A stretch of 37,788 bases of DNA from Halobacteriovorax sp. (GTDB lineage Bacteria; Bdellovibrionota; Bacteriovoracia; Bacteriovoracales; Bacteriovoracaceae), in the NCBI GenBank assembly GCA_024686135.1, contig JAIBDQ010000012.1:1-37788 (forward strand). The letters run 5' to 3'. Below, in pieces: positions 8,107 through 16,436 of the stretch (positions are counted from its first letter, which is position 1; every line of letters begins with the position of its first letter). A model generated the notes under the pieces. That model was not told the origin of the DNA. It did no database searches and saw nothing but the letters and a program-made list of their open reading frames with translations. Position numbers and translations under genes: made by a program.

Positions 8107-8581
8107 TCTTCACCCACTTGTCTCTAAGAAGTCTTTCATTTGCGATCTTCTTTTGAAGAGTCATTAGTCCTTCGATAAGAGCTTCTGGTCTAGGAGGACA
8201 TCCAGGAACATAAACATCTACAGGAACAATTTCATCGACACCTTTTAAAACATGGTAACCATGTTGCCAGTAAGGACCACCCTTGTTTGCACAAGAGCCC
8301 ATGCTGATAACATATTTTGGTTCAGGCATTTGCTCGTAAAGAGTTTGAATTCTTTCGGACATTTTCAAAGTTACCGTACCGGCAACGATCATGAGGTCAG
8401 CACGCCTGGGAGTGGCCATAAAAGCACCACAACCAAATCTCTCAAGGTCATATTTTGAAGCACCTGTTGCCATCATTTCGATAGCACAACAAGCAAGTCC
8501 GAAGGTCATAGGCCAAAGCGAATTTTTACGGCCCCAGTTGAGGAAATCATCAACTTTCGCTAGAACGACACTGTCCTGCAT
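8099..8581 (-). CDS. nuoB: NADH-quinone oxidoreductase subunit B (NuoB)
   Basis: A 160-residue PSST-type subunit that holds cluster N2, the last iron-sulfur cluster before quinone. The ligand cysteines are in place: the CC pair (C31, C32, [10 protein letters not shown]), GSCANKGG and [15 protein letters not shown] chose ATG 8579-8581 because AAAGGA sits 6 bases upstream; a TTG at 8599 would add six residues but would put that ribosome binding site inside the gene. It is the first gene of the nuoBCDI operon. No nuoA precedes it; the next gene upstream is an unrelated protease-like gene. Confidence 0.95.
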   Translation of the reverse strand: MQDSVVLAKVDDFLNWGRKNSLWPMTFGLACCAIEMMATGASKYDLERFGCGAFMATPRRADLMIVAGTVTLKMSERIQTLYEQMPEPKYVISMGSCANKGGPYWQHGYHVLKGVDEIVPVDVYVPGCPPRPEALIEGLMTLQKKIANERLLRDKWVKNA

Positions 8582-8626
8582 TAAAGATCCTTTGATCAAA
8601 GTTAAACGTCTAAAATTGTACCTATA

Positions 8627-8655
8627 TTTTTACTTTTATGGGGTAAAACCGTCAA
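8627..8655 (-). promoter_or_regulatory. Putative sigma70-type promoter of nuoBCDI
   Basis: On the minus strand, TTGACG (8650-8655) and TAAAAA (8627-8632) are 17 bases apart, about 45 bases upstream of the chosen nuoB start. Five of six -35 and four of six -10 positions match consensus. Confidence 0.5.
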
Positions 8656-8713
8656 CGAACTCTACCAAAAAAATCTGGTGTTTTTGTCTAAGTTTGCAAT
8701 GCGTAGTTTTTTG

Positions 8714-9691
8714 TTAAGGAGTGTTAATAAAGCTATTACAGCGTAAAGAGAAATTGTTTTTCATTCTCGATAATGATGATTGTGTTGAACTTACTGAGTC
8801 AGTTCCAGAGCTGGCCGGGGACCTTCCAGAGCCTCTAGATAGGACTGCAAGCCTTCTATAGTCATTCTGACAGGCCTTACCCATAATTGTGACGTATTCC
8901 TCAAGGGCCGCAATCGGATAAGGCTTCCCATAAGCTGAACTGATAAAGTCACTATCATCAGCGCTCAAATAAGGAAATTCATGACTCTCTATGCCAAATC
9001 TTCCGAGGTCTCTTTTAAATTTTCTGACGAATTGCCCAACTTTATAAAACTGCTGGGCCCCAAGTTTTTTAGATAATTTTCCAGTTTCTCCATCAGTCAC
9101 TTTTTTACAATTCGAGCTTGAGTTGTTCTGCTTTGGAAAGAGCTCACCCTTAACCTTACACTCGATCATGTACGCATCAACCTCGCCGCCTTTTCCTTCT
9201 ACTGTAGAATGAATAAATTCATGAAGCTTAAAGTTTTGCTTATAAGGATTAAACGGCTCCCTATAAGTGAAATGTGTCAACTCATGGGCCAAGTCTAGAA
9301 CCGCATCCATAGTGTTCAAATTTTTATTCACGAAAACTTTCGTGTTGGTTTCGTAATTAATTTGTTCTGGATTTGAGGGTGAAAATCTTCGAACGAGAGT
9401 AGTGTCTGTTAAAGACCCTTCTCCAACTCGAATGACCTCTAGAAGAGTTTCCCCTTGGGCAGCAGCCTTTTCTTTTGCTAAATATAAAAGCTTTTTACCT
9501 GTTTTAGACTTAAGAAGCAGTTTTACAAGATGTCTTACTCCATCTTCTTCAGACATATTTCCCTTTATCCAATTTTCTTGAAGAGTTGATGAACTATCAG
9601 TAAAAAGCACCTTGGCTTTTCTTTCAAACATCCTAGCTTGAGCTGAATTAACAAGTAGAAGAATGGTCGTTGATAGTAAGAGTAAACGCAT
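8714..9691 (-). CDS. Secreted putative zinc metalloprotease (HExxH), family not identified
   Basis: A 325-residue protein with an N-terminal signal peptide (cleavage likely after NSAQA, residue 19). HELTH at residues 136-140, in a hydrophobic helix context (LDLAHELTHF), is a zinc-peptidase motif. About 30 residues later EGKGGEVDAYMIEC (165-178) offers Glu170 as a possible third ligand, an arrangement like gluzincin-type peptidases. The C-terminal 40 residues are Ser-rich and low complexity, with two Cys. Protease activity is inferred from the motif only. The ATG at 9691 has AGGG almost touching it and GAG nine bases upstream. It follows the lipoprotein operon on the same strand with 74 bases between and no terminator seen, so it may be co-transcribed. 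Confidence 0.72.
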   Translation of the reverse strand: MRLLLLSTTILLLVNSAQARMFERKAKVLFTDSSSTLQENWIKGNMSEEDGVRHLVKLLLKSKTGKKLLYLAKEKAAAQGETLLEVIRVGEGSLTDTTLVRRFSPSNPEQINYETNTKVFVNKNLNTMDAVLDLAHELTHFTYREPFNPYKQNFKLHEFIHSTVEGKGGEVDAYMIECKVKGELFPKQNNSSSNCKKVTDGETGKLSKKLGAQQFYKVGQFVRKFKRDLGRFGIESHEFPYLSADDSDFISSAYGKPYPIAALEEYVTIMGKACQNDYRRLAVLSRGSGRSPASSGTDSVSSTQSSLSRMKNNFSLRCNSFINTP

Positions 9692-9765
9692 ACCCTAACT
9701 CATCGACGAGTAAGCTATTTCCTCTTAGTTCTTAATAGATTGGCACCTTTGGTGGAAAATTTTAC

Positions 9766-11487
9766 CTAGTTAAGAGAGCGGAAATTCACAAGAGTATTTT
9801 TCGATTCTTTTTTTACTTCAAGTGGACCAATGTGGGTCTCACTTTGAGCACCAGAATTGTGAGTCTTAATATAAACTTGATAATTTCCTTCCGGTAATTT
9901 GAGTTTTCCCATCCAAATATCTGAGGGAAGAGTACTCCAATAGCGGGTATCAGCTCCCTCGCTAGCTTCGATTCCTTTTGCCGTGGCAATATACTGAAAG
10001 ACAGCTGCTTGTCTGGCAAAGAAGGCATTATTCTTATTTTTACTCATTAGTTTATATGTTGCGTATGCTGCTGCAATCGCGGCCACATGCTTAACCGCAA
10101 GTCTCGCCCCTACTCTTGTATAAAGCGAAGCCGCATTCTCCGCGACGGCCTGTTCTGCGATATCCCCAAGGGGAGCAACAAGCGATAGCGGTCTCGTGAC
10201 CACGGTCTTGCCTTCAGCATTTTTAATAACAACATTGTTAACGGAACTTACTCCATAGTTTTGAACTTTTGGTAGTTCGAAACTAATCGCTGCATTTGTA
10301 ACAGCAACTTCCGCTACTCTAAGTCCAAGATAAGCTCCAGCTGGCCTATAGGATCTCGGCGGAGGAAGAAGTCCAAGTTGTTTTGCAGCGAATACCGTTA
10401 AAACGGCAGCTCCGATTTGAGCAGCAGCATTATCTTTAGCAGCCTTTCCTAATCCAAAGTATTCTTTTTGAGCCACTTTTAAAGGGATGACTCCATTTTG
10501 AAATAGAATCGTTACGTTTGGGTTACGATTAGCCTTGGCTGCTTTTATAAATTCGTTAGAAATTGAGAAGCGTTTCTTTATTTTCTTAATAGATCTAGGT
10601 CTAATACTAAGACTTAAATCAACAATTCTTTCGTTTAAAAAGTTTTTTAAATTTTTGGCATAGCCAGTTTCATTAATAAACTGAGCCTTAACATTACGCT
10701 CCCCAATCTTAGGAAAACTTTCGTAATTTTCATTATATTTTTCAAAAAGGGTATTAAAACTCTTGTAAGCACCGTAATTTCTTATAAGCAATATATGACA
10801 ATCTTTATATAACTGAAGAGCGATTTGAAGGTCTGTGGGGGTTCCAATCATCTCGTGAATATAAGCACCGAACACTTTAGCTAAAAGATCATTCTTGAAA
10901 ACACTAGCTCCTTTTCGTGAAGACTTTAAGTTCTTTAAAAATGAGTCCCAGGCCAAGACCTCCGCCCTAGCTGCCATCTGTCTTGTCCTAATTTCAGAAG
11001 CCGACAAACTCTTTTGAGGTATATTTCTCCCCCCCTCTTTTCCTTCTGGAATTGAATGGGCTTCATAAAACCCTTGTTTAGCTATAAGTAAATGATTCAG
11101 GGCCTGATAAAAATGAATCAGAGATATCTCATATCGCTCGCCGTAATAAATATCGTAATTATCATTAGCGATCATTTTCTGAACTTTATTTGAGATACTA
11201 GTTGTGTAGAGCTTTCTTCCAAGTTCTCTAGCTTCTTCTAATATTTGAGAGGACTGATAATACTTACCCGCCGTATGAAGAAGGAGTCCTTTTTCCATAA
11301 GAAATAAGAGCTTATTATCTTTTTCTTTGTAGACCTTGCTATTCTCTATGACTTTTATGGCCTCACCAAACTGAGAAGTCTTGATAAGAGAGCGTAATTT
11401 ATTACGCTCTTTCTTTCCCCCACTCGCACAGGAGAAAAGAAAGAGTGTTAATAATAGATAAATTAATAAAGGCTTCTGGGTTACCAC
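9766..11487 (-). CDS. COG3014-like lipoprotein
   Basis: A 573-residue lipoprotein with lipobox LFSC (Cys20). Residues 30-130 look helical and repeat-like, with FGEAIKVIENS and KYYQSSQILEEAREL patterns resembling tetratricopeptide helices. A hydrophobic Ala-rich stretch near residues 355-480 follows, and the C-terminal part (GNYQVYIKTHNS, THIGPLEVKKES) is beta-rich. The arrangement and its position beside LpoB-like and LPP20 genes match the uncharacterised COG3014 group as I know it; this assignment is from memory. GTG start at 11487 overlaps the LpoB-like gene by 7 bases, so it is coupled. Expected location is an outer- or inner-membrane periplasmic face. Role unknown. Confidence 0.68.
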   Translation of the reverse strand: MVTQKPLLIYLLLTLFLFSCASGGKKERNKLRSLIKTSQFGEAIKVIENSKVYKEKDNKLLFLMEKGLLLHTAGKYYQSSQILEEARELGRKLYTTSISNKVQKMIANDNYDIYYGERYEISLIHFYQALNHLLIAKQGFYEAHSIPEGKEGGRNIPQKSLSASEIRTRQMAARAEVLAWDSFLKNLKSSRKGASVFKNDLLAKVFGAYIHEMIGTPTDLQIALQLYKDCHILLIRNYGAYKSFNTLFEKYNENYESFPKIGERNVKAQFINETGYAKNLKNFLNERIVDLSLSIRPRSIKKIKKRFSISNEFIKAAKANRNPNVTILFQNGVIPLKVAQKEYFGLGKAAKDNAAAQIGAAVLTVFAAKQLGLLPPPRSYRPAGAYLGLRVAEVAVTNAAISFELPKVQNYGVSSVNNVVIKNAEGKTVVTRPLSLVAPLGDIAEQAVAENAASLYTRVGARLAVKHVAAIAAAYATYKLMSKNKNNAFFARQAAVFQYIATAKGIEASEGADTRYWSTLPSDIWMGKLKLPEGNYQVYIKTHNSGAQSETHIGPLEVKKESKNTLVNFRSLN

Positions 11488-12092
11488 CCTGATCCGCTTT
11501 GCTCAGAATACTTTGAAAGTTTAGAGCGAGTTCTTAAAACTTCGATTCCTTTTTCAAGATCTGTCATACGAATATTGACTGCATATTGCTTAATCGTCTT
11601 ACCCTTACGAGTTGCTGGTTTCATATAGACGTTACCGAAAATAAGTAAGTCTGCTCCTGTCTGTCTTCCAACTCTTTTTGCTGTCGAAGGATCGACCATT
11701 CCATCGTGCTGATAAGTAATTTCTTTTAAAAGAGCTTCCCTAGCAGCAGCATCTACGAGAATAAAATCCCCTGAAGCTGAGATTTCGTTCAAAAACTCAT
11801 CATTGATATCGTTTATTGGAAAGTAAGCTTCAGATGTTAAATTTTGAACATTTGAAATAAACACAGTTGGGGTCTTTCCGTGACTTCGAAGATATCTCTG
11901 AAACCCCTTATGTTTTTTGATGGACCCTAAGATGTCAGATACAACTTTTTCCGTATCTCTTTGAACCCATTGGTCAGTAATCTCAAGTGCCTTTTCGTCT
12001 GACTCTTCGCTATCCACTCGTTCAGCTTTAAAGCTTGAACAGCTTGTTAACGTCATAAATCCTATTAGGATTAATGGTAGTAATTTTGTCAT
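11481..12092 (-). CDS. LpoB-family penicillin-binding-protein activator-like lipoprotein
   Basis: A 203-residue lipoprotein with lipobox TLTSC (Cys18). It has the LpoB/COG3417 fold pattern: PTVFISNVQNLT near residue 75, then ASGDFILVDAAARE, then KRVGRQTGADLLIFGNVYM and YAVNIRMTDLEKGIEV. In enterobacteria LpoB reaches through peptidoglycan to stimulate PBP1b; whether that holds here is inference, and the family also occurs in other lipoprotein clusters. ATG at 12092 has AGGGAG 6 bases upstream. It lies between the LPP20-like gene and the COG3014-like gene in one operon, overlapping the latter. Confidence 0.8.
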   Translation of the reverse strand: MTKLLPLILIGFMTLTSCSSFKAERVDSEESDEKALEITDQWVQRDTEKVVSDILGSIKKHKGFQRYLRSHGKTPTVFISNVQNLTSEAYFPINDINDEFLNEISASGDFILVDAAAREALLKEITYQHDGMVDPSTAKRVGRQTGADLLIFGNVYMKPATRKGKTIKQYAVNIRMTDLEKGIEVLRTRSKLSKYSEQSGSGW

Positions 12093-12115
12093 TTTATGCT
12101 CCCTATATAATTAAA

Positions 12116-12802
12116 TTAAATTTCGCCTCTTTTAGCTTTTACAAAATTTGCCGATGCATCTTTCATTGCTTTTCTAACAGCATCTTTTGTTTCTGGATCA
12201 TCCGCACGTTTAACGACATGATCAGCTGCTTCATCGATAGCTCTATTTAGTCTTTCGCTAGGCATACGAATAAACACAGCACAAGTCCAGGCGGTGAAAT
12301 CCTTCTTTGCCCCTTTATCCTTCATGTACTTTCTTTTTTCCCAGTAGGTTTTCTCAACTGCGGCGCCATGGATTAAGGCCTGAATTTTTTCAGAAAGAGT
12401 ATTCTCTACGTATTCACGAAGTTCTTGAATATTAGGGTTATTTTCATCGATATTAGCATTACCCTGAGTCGAAGCTCCAAGCTGCTTATCAATAAAGGTC
12501 GTGATCTCACCAGCAATATCAGTTCTGGCGTTAGCCTTCGCTAAGTTACAGCTTATATTTCTACTAACCTTAGGGTCGGTTTCATATGAGAAGTATCTAT
12601 ACTTCTTCGTATCTTTATTATGGTTTCTTGACCAAAGCTCAGCGTCTTCAATCCAACCTGGTCTAAATTTAGAACTAGCATCTCTAACCACAAAGTCTCT
12701 GGCGATCTCTTCGTGCTCTCTTTCCTCAAGCTCTCTATCATCTTTTGTTGCACAAGATACGGCAACAGCAGCAATCATCAATAGCATTAATATTTTTTTC
12801 AC
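12116..12802 (-). CDS. LPP20-like lipoprotein
   Basis: A 228-residue protein with a lipoprotein-type signal (AVSC, Cys17; Ala at -3 is less usual). RPGWIEDAELWS near residue 47 and the Ala-rich helix CNLAKANARTDIAGEITTFI (about 83-102) resemble LPP20 domains, which start with a Trp motif and continue with A-x-A-R helices. The C-terminal 60 residues are helical and charged, ending FVKAKRGEI. GTG start at 12802 with AGGAG 6 bases upstream. It sits 17 bases after the LPP20 gene and 23 before the LpoB-like gene. No function is assigned to this family beyond envelope association. Confidence 0.65.
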   Translation of the reverse strand: MKKILMLLMIAAVAVSCATKDDRELEEREHEEIARDFVVRDASSKFRPGWIEDAELWSRNHNKDTKKYRYFSYETDPKVSRNISCNLAKANARTDIAGEITTFIDKQLGASTQGNANIDENNPNIQELREYVENTLSEKIQALIHGAAVEKTYWEKRKYMKDKGAKKDFTAWTCAVFIRMPSERLNRAIDEAADHVVKRADDPETKDAVRKAMKDASANFVKAKRGEI

Positions 12803-12819
12803 ATCTTTCTCCTATTCGG

Positions 12820-13821
12820 CTAGTCGATATTTAACTCACCTAATTTATCATCTAAAAAACTTCTAATTTCTGGCATTGCATTTTCATAAGCATGCTGGAG
12901 GCTTCTTCCCGTTTGCACGGTATCAAAGTCCAAAGCCCCAATTTTTTCCCCATCATTATTTTGTGATTTTAATTGGAGAAAAAATTTATAGCGCTTAAAT
13001 CCTTTAACATTCATATGTTGTTCTTCTTTTTTCAAACTTCCAAGGATGGTGAACTTCGATCTACGGTCATCACCAGTGACGACTTTAAAGTCATTTTCTA
13101 AAAGATGACTAATGATGAGATGATTAACTTCAGAAATTCCGCCAACTTCATCAAACTTCACTTTAACAGTAGTGCCAAGTTCTCTCTTCTTACGCTTCTT
13201 ATTTAAGATAGATGTAAGTGATACGGGTGAAGCAATTCTCCTTCCAGATAAGAACTGATGTCTTTCGTTCAAATTATTACGAATATAATATTTCTTTAAG
13301 GCCTTATTTAAAGAAGATCGTCTGCCATCATTAACATAGGCACGCATCTCCGTATCAACAGCTTCTATCTCAGAAGCGATTCTTTTAGATGCCTGTCTCT
13401 TATCTAAAACGGCCAACGCAAAATAAGACTCCTTACCTTCAAAAACCTCATTGATCTGTACGCCTCTTAATACTTGCTCTGTTTGTTCGCGAATTTTTTC
13501 TTGTACGTCTTCATCAACTCTTCCGGTCACAACCTCTTCCTTAATTGTGGAACTAGAAGTTGTTTTAACATTTAACTCAGATGTGACCTTGGTTTCGAAA
13601 ACTTTGGCTAAGTTTTTTCTAGCAGCAACGTCAGCACCTAAACTTCCTGGAGCCTCGCCAACCGCACAAAGTTCATAGGACTTACAGGCCTTACCTGGTT
13701 CAAAAAGCCATGTGGGTCTCTCACCTGGCTTATAGCTAGTCTTCTTTTTCTTACTTTGTGTTCCACAAGAGCTTACAGAGAATAAAAAAGCCAATGAAAA
13801 AACAAATACCATACTGCGCAT
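12820..13821 (-). CDS. LPP20 family lipoprotein
   Basis: A 333-residue lipoprotein with lipobox VSSC (Cys19), then a Lys-rich linker and RPTWLFEPGKAC. ELCAVGEAPG and the following helix AARKNLAKVFETKV match the LPP20 domain (about residues 37-160). A C-terminal half rich in beta and charged residues (about 200-333, FKVVTGDDRRSKFTILGSL) looks like a second domain of the LpoB/curli-type alpha-beta kind, but I cannot name it. ATG 13821 with GAAGGGAAG upstream. It is the first gene of the four-lipoprotein operon. A TTGACA lies in the upstream gap but without a well-spaced -10. Confidence 0.72.
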   Translation of the reverse strand: MRSMVFVFSLAFLFSVSSCGTQSKKKKTSYKPGERPTWLFEPGKACKSYELCAVGEAPGSLGADVAARKNLAKVFETKVTSELNVKTTSSSTIKEEVVTGRVDEDVQEKIREQTEQVLRGVQINEVFEGKESYFALAVLDKRQASKRIASEIEAVDTEMRAYVNDGRRSSLNKALKKYYIRNNLNERHQFLSGRRIASPVSLTSILNKKRKKRELGTTVKVKFDEVGGISEVNHLIISHLLENDFKVVTGDDRRSKFTILGSLKKEEQHMNVKGFKRYKFFLQLKSQNNDGEKIGALDFDTVQTGRSLQHAYENAMPEIRSFLDDKLGELNID

Positions 13822-14030
13822 ATCAACTTCCCTTCCATAGAGCTTAAAAGCAGCCCCATAAGACTAACTAAATCCTGTCTAAGATTCATTAAAAAACTGT
13901 CAAAACTTGGTCAATTTACGGCTCAGTTAGTCAGGCTTTGCCCCCTGTGTAGAGAATGTTTACTTGCGAAAACCGCGGACTCACACTAAACTTCAAGGCG
14001 TTTGAACAAGTCTAAAAAGGAGAATTTTTT

Positions 14031-14606
14031 ATGGCCCATCAATTACCAGAGCTACCTTGGTCTAATGACGCATTAGCTCCTCATATCTCACCTGAGACTA
14101 TTGAGTACCATTATGGAAAACATCATAATGCCTATGTAACTAAACTTAACGCCGCTATTGAAGGCACTGAATACGCTGAAATGTCTCTAGAAGATATTAT
14201 CAAAAAAGCTGACGGTGGTTTATTTAACAATGCAGCACAAGTTTATAACCACACTTTTTACTGGAACTGTTTAGCGCCAAATGCAGGCGGTGCTCCAAAT
14301 GGTGCAATCTCTGATGCAATCACTAGCAAGTGGGGATCATTCGACAAATTTAAAGAAGAATTTTCTGCTTCAGCTGCTGGAAACTTTGGTTCTGGTTGGA
14401 CTTGGCTAGTTAAAAACTCTTCTGGAGATTTAGAAATTGTTAATACTGATGATGCAGGTTGCCCACTAACCGCGGGACAAACTCCAGTTTTAACTATTGA
14501 TGTATGGGAGCACGCTTACTATGTAGATTATAGAAATGCTCGTCCTAAGTACATCGAAGCTTTCTGGAATCTTGTAAACTGGGATTTTGCGAATAAGAAT
14601 CTTTAG
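14031..14606 (+). CDS. sodB: Superoxide dismutase [Fe] (SodB)
   Basis: A 191-residue iron superoxide dismutase that converts superoxide to oxygen and hydrogen peroxide in the cytoplasm. All metal ligands are present: H27, H74, D156 and H160 (IDVWEHAYY). The second-shell Gln70 in FNNAAQVYNHTFYW is typical of the Fe form (Mn enzymes carry Gln elsewhere). The sequence is very close to the enterobacterial SodB from memory, including APHISPETIEYHYGKHH. There is no signal peptide. AAGGAG lies 8 bases before ATG. Monocistronic: a strong terminator follows. I see no clear promoter or Fur site in the 209-base gap upstream. Confidence 0.97.
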   Translation: MAHQLPELPWSNDALAPHISPETIEYHYGKHHNAYVTKLNAAIEGTEYAEMSLEDIIKKADGGLFNNAAQVYNHTFYWNCLAPNAGGAPNGAISDAITSKWGSFDKFKEEFSASAAGNFGSGWTWLVKNSSGDLEIVNTDDAGCPLTAGQTPVLTIDVWEHAYYVDYRNARPKYIEAFWNLVNWDFANKNL

Positions 14607-14630
14607 AATTTAAAAAAATTACAGAGTTTA

Positions 14631-14667
14631 AAAGGCCACTTCGTTCTATACAAGTGGCCTTTTTTTT
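14631..14667 (+). terminator. Strong intrinsic terminator of sodB
   Basis: AAAGGCCACTT (14631-14641) pairs with AAGTGGCCTTT (14652-14662), loop of 10, then a run of T to 14667. The T-run contains the stop codon (TTA, i.e. TAA) of the convergent gene 14666-15031. Confidence 0.92.
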
Positions 14668-15031
14668 ACTGTAATCTATAAGCTCTGTGCTTTTTCGAAT
14701 CCATTAAAATTTTAGATCTACAGGCAATAATATAAGTCTCCGAATGTTCAAAAAGTTTTTCATTTTCTTTTCTATTCTTTTTTCTGAGAATAAACTTCGG
14801 CAAAAACGATACCATCATCCAGACACTTTCAAAGAGACCTTTGAAGTCTATCTCTACCTTAATAAGAGGTTTTGATTCAACACCTGGCTTAATCGTCTCT
14901 CTTAAAGATTGAGTGCTTTCAGATTTTTCTCTTTTAACTTCAGCGTGATTGGCCTTAGTTGAATCAACCCAGGCCTTATTTCGCTCTCGCCGTTGCCTTA
15001 CCTGTTCCAATTTTTTCTCTAATTCGTCCAT
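14666..15031 (-). CDS. Small charged hypothetical protein
   Basis: A 121-residue protein with no signal peptide. Residues 1-60 are strongly charged and likely coiled coil (EKKLEQVRQRRERNKAW). A hydrophobic stretch, LFESVWMMVSFLPKFIL (about 66-82), could be one membrane-associated helix, followed by a basic tail. I do not recognise it. No clear ribosome binding site precedes ATG 15031, and a 5-bp-arm palindrome (CACTA-TTT-TAGTG, 15034-15046) lies directly upstream. It ends inside the sodB terminator T-run. Real gene is likely from its length and clean frame but unproven. Confidence 0.55.
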   Translation of the reverse strand: MDELEKKLEQVRQRRERNKAWVDSTKANHAEVKREKSESTQSLRETIKPGVESKPLIKVEIDFKGLFESVWMMVSFLPKFILRKKNRKENEKLFEHSETYIIACRSKILMDSKKHRAYRLQ

Positions 15032-15208
15032 GACACTATTTTAGTGAGAAACTACTGCTTAAGATTATTAATCCTCATTTAGAATAGTTCCAGCTACTTA
15101 CAAAACACTTAAGTACATAGAGCTCCTCTTAAGCGCCTCTTTTTTTGGTCGAATTCACAGAATTCTAAGATCTCTAAATATCCGCAATAACAAGAAGGAT
15201 GTCATACC

Positions 15209-15236
15209 TTGATGTTTTTACTACATCTCCCATAAT
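15209..15236 (+). promoter_or_regulatory. Putative promoter for the 15261-16426 operon
   Basis: TTGATG (15209-15214) and CATAAT (15231-15236) are 16 bases apart, ending 24 bases before the ATG at 15261. The match to sigma70 consensus is fair. Confidence 0.42.
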
Positions 15237-15260
15237 TGTATTTCAATTAGGAGGTCTCAA

Positions 15261-15905
15261 ATGAAAACCTATGCTCATGCGGCACTAGCTGTTTTCTTTG
15301 TTGTCTTAGGTGTGAAGATTTACGGGATGAAAGTTAATAAGGCCATGAGCTCAAATATAACTGAATCCCGTGAACCAGTTCTTGAAACTAAAACGGCTCA
15401 AGTTGATCTAAGTAAACTTCAAATGGTTGAAGAGAGTAATGTCGAAAGAAAACTAGCCGCCCTGAATGAAACAGGCGAAGAGAGCTTAGCAACTAAACTT
15501 TCAGAATTAGACCAATTGGCCCTAGAGCTTGAACAGGCTTTTTTGGATACTGGAGATAATTTTGAGATGATAGCTTATCTTAAATCTAAAATAGCTTCCA
15601 TCAAAAGAGATGCTTCTCTAGGCTTAAGTAATGTCGAAGAATGGGAAATGGAATTTGTATATTTCTTAATCATCGAGGAAAGGATGACCTTAGAAGAAAT
15701 AAACTCTCTAAGTTCTCCCGGAGATTTAAATATGAGTGATAACGAATGGGATGTCATTCTAACGGAAAGCCAATCATCAAAGTTTAAAAGAAAAATATTA
15801 GAATTTAAAGACGTAGATCAATCGGCAATTAGCAAACATCTAAATGGACTCACGAATGAGTCAGATCAAGAAGAACTTATTGAAGAGATCTGGGGTGAGG
15901 AGTAG
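15261..15905 (+). CDS. Hypothetical protein with N-terminal membrane anchor
   Basis: A 214-residue protein. Residues 5-23 are hydrophobic (AALAVFFVVLGVKIYG) and act as a signal anchor; the rest is acidic, helical and probably periplasmic (or cytoplasmic, topology unresolved). Many Glu/Leu heptad-like stretches between residues 60 and 120 suggest coiled coil. No family is recognised. ATG 15261 has an excellent TTAGGAGGT about 6 bases upstream, so expression is probably strong. It is followed 2 bases later by the membrane gene at 15908, so the two form an operon and probably act together. Confidence 0.7.
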   Translation: MKTYAHAALAVFFVVLGVKIYGMKVNKAMSSNITESREPVLETKTAQVDLSKLQMVEESNVERKLAALNETGEESLATKLSELDQLALELEQAFLDTGDNFEMIAYLKSKIASIKRDASLGLSNVEEWEMEFVYFLIIEERMTLEEINSLSSPGDLNMSDNEWDVILTESQSSKFKRKILEFKDVDQSAISKHLNGLTNESDQEELIEEIWGEE

Positions 15906-15907
15906 AC

Positions 15908-16426
15908 GTGGAAAAAGATAAAAGAACTTCGTTAATAAATAAAGTCTTTGGAAAACAGTTTTTAATAAACCCCAGTTTCCAATATAAGTTTATGTTTTCA
16001 CTAACAATGGCAGCAGTGTTATCCATGTCTGTTCTCTACGCGGCTCAGTCCTACTTCTTTCAATACTTTTTAAATAGAGCTCAAACAGCGGAACTTCCTC
16101 CCAACCATGTATTTTTTCATCTCCTAAAGGAGCAACAAATGATCATGGGACAAATCTTTTTCGTAAGCACAATCGTTGTGGGGGTAATTCTTTTTCTTTG
16201 GGGGCTTTTTTATTCCCATAGAATTGCCGGTCCACTTTACCGTATTGATAGAGACCTAAGAGAGGCTGCAAGTAATGGTCAATCCCTAATGAGCCTAAAA
16301 ACTAGAGACAGTGACTTCTTTCAAGAAATACCTGAGGCCATCAACCTCTATTGCCATTCTCATGATGGTTGGGGGTTTGTTAGAAAAAATAACGATGAAG
16401 ATGAAGAGGATAAAGTAGCTTCATAG
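15908..16426 (+). CDS. Two-span membrane protein with HAMP-like segment
   Basis: A 172-residue protein with two transmembrane segments (about 28-48 and 78-100) separated by a short periplasmic loop of about 30 residues. After the second span comes SHRIAGPLYRIDRDL (about 105-119), the P-containing signature seen at the start of HAMP-type linkers, then a short cytoplasmic tail ending in an acidic run. There is no methyl-accepting, kinase or cyclase domain, so it is a sensor-like stub. GTG start with GAGGAG 5 bases upstream, placed within the end of the previous gene's stop region. The last codons form one arm of a terminator hairpin shared with the convergent protease-like gene. Confidence 0.7.
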   Translation: MEKDKRTSLINKVFGKQFLINPSFQYKFMFSLTMAAVLSMSVLYAAQSYFFQYFLNRAQTAELPPNHVFFHLLKEQQMIMGQIFFVSTIVVGVILFLWGLFYSHRIAGPLYRIDRDLREAASNGQSLMSLKTRDSDFFQEIPEAINLYCHSHDGWGFVRKNNDEDEEDKVAS

Positions 16427-16436
16427 CTACTTTATC
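16409..16436. terminator. Perfect hairpin over two convergent stop codons
   Basis: GATAAAGTAGCT (16409-16420) pairs perfectly over 12 bp with AGCTACTTTATC (16425-16436), loop TCAT. The TAG of the plus gene (16424-16426) and the TAG of the minus gene (16427-16429) both lie inside. There is no long T-run beyond it, so termination strength is uncertain. Confidence 0.65.

Noticed and set aside
8597-8599. TTG as the nuoB start
   Set aside because: The ATG at 8579-8581 has AAAGGA at ideal spacing and the conserved domain begins soon after.
8391-8717. Plus-strand frame opposite nuoB and its promoter
   Set aside because: It overlaps the conserved nuoB coding region and has no motif.
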